A DNA stretch of 6,812 nucleotides from Chloroflexota bacterium (GTDB lineage: Bacteria > Chloroflexota > Anaerolineae > Ardenticatenales > Ardenticatenaceae). Of the stretch, positions 5,770-6,812 are shown piece after piece. The translations under genes and the position numbers were made by a program. The notes beneath the pieces were generated by a model. It worked only from the letters and a program-made list of their open reading frames with translations. It had not been told where the DNA came from and ran no database searches. The DNA lies in assembly GCA_003520455.1 (NCBI GenBank), contig DOUV01001100.1:1-6812 (forward strand). The letters run 5' to 3'. The number at the start of each line of letters is the position of its first letter. Within the stretch, counting starts at the first letter, position 1.

Positions 5770-6112
5770 AAAGGGAAGCTGGCAATTCGACTGCTGCAAG
5801 ACTTCTCTCGGAAGGAGTCCATCAGGAGCTCATGCTGCGTCTGACTGAGGAACGCAAGGAAATTCTGCACGCGCAAGCACAACTCGCTTAGCCAGCCAGG
5901 CTCATCGAGGAGGCACGTCAGCACCTCGCCACCGCCCTTGTTGCCGCTCTCCCGAAGGGTTGGCAGACCTCTCGCTTGATGAACAAGAGAAACTGGTTGT
6001 GGCGTTGGTGGCGCGGGTGGAGGTCGATGCTGATAATCAGGTGGCCATCACTCTGCGGCTTGATCCGGAGGTTCTTCGTGCTCTACCCACTCCCCAGTCG
6101 GCTGCTTCTCGC
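5770..6112 (+). pseudogene. Decayed C-terminal end of a (probable) large serine recombinase
   Basis: Read with corrections, the sequence gives a coiled-coil segment, GVHQELMLRLTEERKEIL then HAQAQLA-[stop]-PARLIEEARQHLAT, followed by ALPKGW-ADLSLDEQEKLVVALV, ARVEVDADNQVAITLRL and DPEVLRALPTPQSAAS. A long charged helix, then 'LP-x-x-W-x-x-L-(S/P)-x-x-E-Q-x-x-L-V-x-x-L-V-x-R-V-x-V' and a short beta domain, resembles the C-terminal region of large serine recombinases. The TAG at 5889-5891 is one change from GAG. Loss of a single G at about 5961-5963 explains the switch of frame. A further shift near 5808 would join 'LAIRLLQDFS' to 'EGVHQEL'. The catalytic N-terminal domain is absent; the piece begins shortly after the regulator gene. 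A transposase or other coiled-coil protein remains possible. The decay itself is well supported; the family is moderate. Confidence 0.5.
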
Positions 6113-6767
6113 CCGCCCGGATCGGCACTTTCAACCAGTTCTCAAGCGGAGGGAGTGGGCAAGTCCACACCATTGGCTCACGTCCAGCGCGGGCCGCAAG
6201 TGAGGGCGGCTCGTTGTAGGTACAGTAGGGGTTGTAGGCCAGGTTGAAGTCCACCAACAGCCGGTCGCGCTCAAGGGGAGGTGGTTCAAGATAGCGACCG
6301 GCGCCATAGGTCTCTTTGCCACTCGTCGCGTCGCGGAACGGGACGAAGTAGTCGCCGCCGCCCTCGGGCTCGTAGACCTGGAGTGTCGCCGGTTGGCCAT
6401 CCACCTCGAAGCGAACCTGGCCGATCTTGCGATAGACCTGCTCGTGGCCGGTACTGGTTTGAATGGTGACAGGCTCGGGTGTGGCGTGTCGCTCGAGCGG
6501 CAGCTCGAAGCGGAGGGTAAGGTCGGGTGGGTAATAGGCCAGCCCGTTGAATTTTTCTCTCTGCTCAGGGGTCAACGGCGAGGATGGATGGTATTCGAAG
6601 AAGCGATCCTTCTCGACCCGTTGAGCGGTTACGATGTGAGCGTAATCGTCGGCAGTGAACTCTTCGTGCTCGTGCACAGGTTCCTCTTCCTCGGTTTTCT
6701 TCCCCAGGCCTAGCGTAGGTTTTGTGCAACCAGCGGGCAAATCACGAAAATCGGGGTATTTTGTCAT
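6048..6767 (-). CDS. DUF1684 family protein with an altered C-terminal tail
   Basis: A 239-residue protein of unknown biochemical role. The DUF1684 domain spans about residues 40-221: 'DDYAHIVTAQRVEKDRFF', 'HPSSPLTPEQREKFNGLAYY' then 'PPDLTLRF', 'GDYFVPFRDATSGKETYGAG' then 'RYLE', 'DFNLAYNPYCTY' and 'CPLPPLENWLKVPIRAGEK'. The conserved cysteines (182, 203) and the YGAGRYLE and DFN-AYNP motifs are present. About 17 residues between AYNPYCTY and CPLPP look like an insertion. There is no signal peptide or membrane segment. The domain normally ends soon after 'RAGE'. Here residues 222-239 (QPTGEWVEHEEPPDQAAE) are encoded antisense to the recombinase remnant, so the natural stop seems lost. The ATG at 6767 has GAGGT 9 nt upstream. 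A GTG at residue 31 is an alternative, because the first 30 residues are not part of the domain. Confidence 0.85.
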   Translation of the reverse strand: MTKYPDFRDLPAGCTKPTLGLGKKTEEEEPVHEHEEFTADDYAHIVTAQRVEKDRFFEYHPSSPLTPEQREKFNGLAYYPPDLTLRFELPLERHATPEPVTIQTSTGHEQVYRKIGQVRFEVDGQPATLQVYEPEGGGDYFVPFRDATSGKETYGAGRYLEPPPLERDRLLVDFNLAYNPYCTYNEPPSLAARAGREPMVWTCPLPPLENWLKVPIRAGEKQPTGEWVEHEEPPDQAAE

Positions 6768-6777
6768 TTTTTCGTGA
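6742..6777 (-). promoter_or_regulatory. Inverted repeat enclosing the DUF1684 start codon
   Basis: TCACGAAAA at 6742-6750 is the exact inverse of TTTTCGTGA at 6769-6777. In the minus-strand transcript the 9-bp stem would place the AUG (6767-6765) in an 18-nt loop and tie up the bases between the ribosome binding site and the start codon. This may dampen or regulate translation, or be a binding site for a repressor. Confidence 0.4.
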
Positions 6778-6791
6778 CCTCAAGATGTTGT

Positions 6792-6807
6792 GGTGACTCT
6801 CGTCACC
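6792..6807. repeat. Small perfect hairpin upstream of the DUF1684 gene
   Basis: GGTGAC (6792-6797) pairs with GTCACC (6802-6807) around TCTC. It lies 25 bp before the DUF1684 ATG, at the right edge of the window. It may be an operator or the end of a neighbouring transcription unit; what lies beyond is not visible. Confidence 0.35.
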
Positions 6808-6812
6808 GACGC

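Noticed and set aside
1..6812. CRISPR array, tRNA, rRNA or a defence-system gene cluster
   Set aside because: There are no regularly spaced direct repeats, no cloverleaf or rRNA-like sequence, and no nuclease, helicase or toxin-antitoxin domains.

Overview
The window is GC-rich, gene-dense bacterial DNA. Three things point, by inference only, to a Chloroflexota-like (possibly Thermomicrobia-type) or other high-GC monoderm organism: a lipoprotein-type sugar-binding protein, a cupredoxin ending in an LPxTG-type sorting signal, and short palindromes scattered between genes. No rRNA, tRNA or other taxonomic marker is present.

Layout. Positions 1-182 (minus) hold the N-terminus of a class I SAM methyltransferase that runs off the left edge. 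Positions 375-674 (minus) hold a frame-broken C-terminal piece of what looks like a second methyltransferase. Between and beyond these lie palindromic repeats (258-291 and 737-831) that share a CTTCCGAAG-like core. A 400-600 bp non-coding stretch with several strong potential RNA stems leads into a complete family 1 ABC solute-binding lipoprotein (1293-2612, plus), which has no permease or ATPase gene beside it. A 300 bp spacer with hairpins follows. Next is a small exported cupredoxin with an intact type 1 copper ligand set and an LPQTG cell-wall anchor (2911-3441, minus). It is divergent from a two-component system: a membrane histidine kinase of the NarX/HisKA_3 type (3631-5061) that overlaps a NarL/LuxR-type response regulator (5051-5713). 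The 190 bp divergent spacer carries a cluster of TCGGAC half-sites spaced by whole helical turns, just upstream of a TACAAT -10 box.

The right end holds a decayed gene, best read as the C-terminal end of a large serine recombinase (about 5770-6112, plus, with a stop and at least one frameshift). Its 3' end runs antisense into the end of a DUF1684 protein gene (6048-6767, minus), whose last 18 or so codons appear to be borrowed from the dead recombinase.

How the genes may work together. The clearest functional unit is the divergent cupredoxin / kinase-regulator block. The geometry suggests that the regulator binds the shared spacer and controls itself, the cupredoxin or both. The signal is unknown; a CxxC motif in the kinase dimerisation domain and the copper-protein neighbour make redox or metal input a testable guess. 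The other genes look like independent units separated by remnants of mobile or duplicated DNA. No CRISPR array, prophage module or clearly new defence system is visible.
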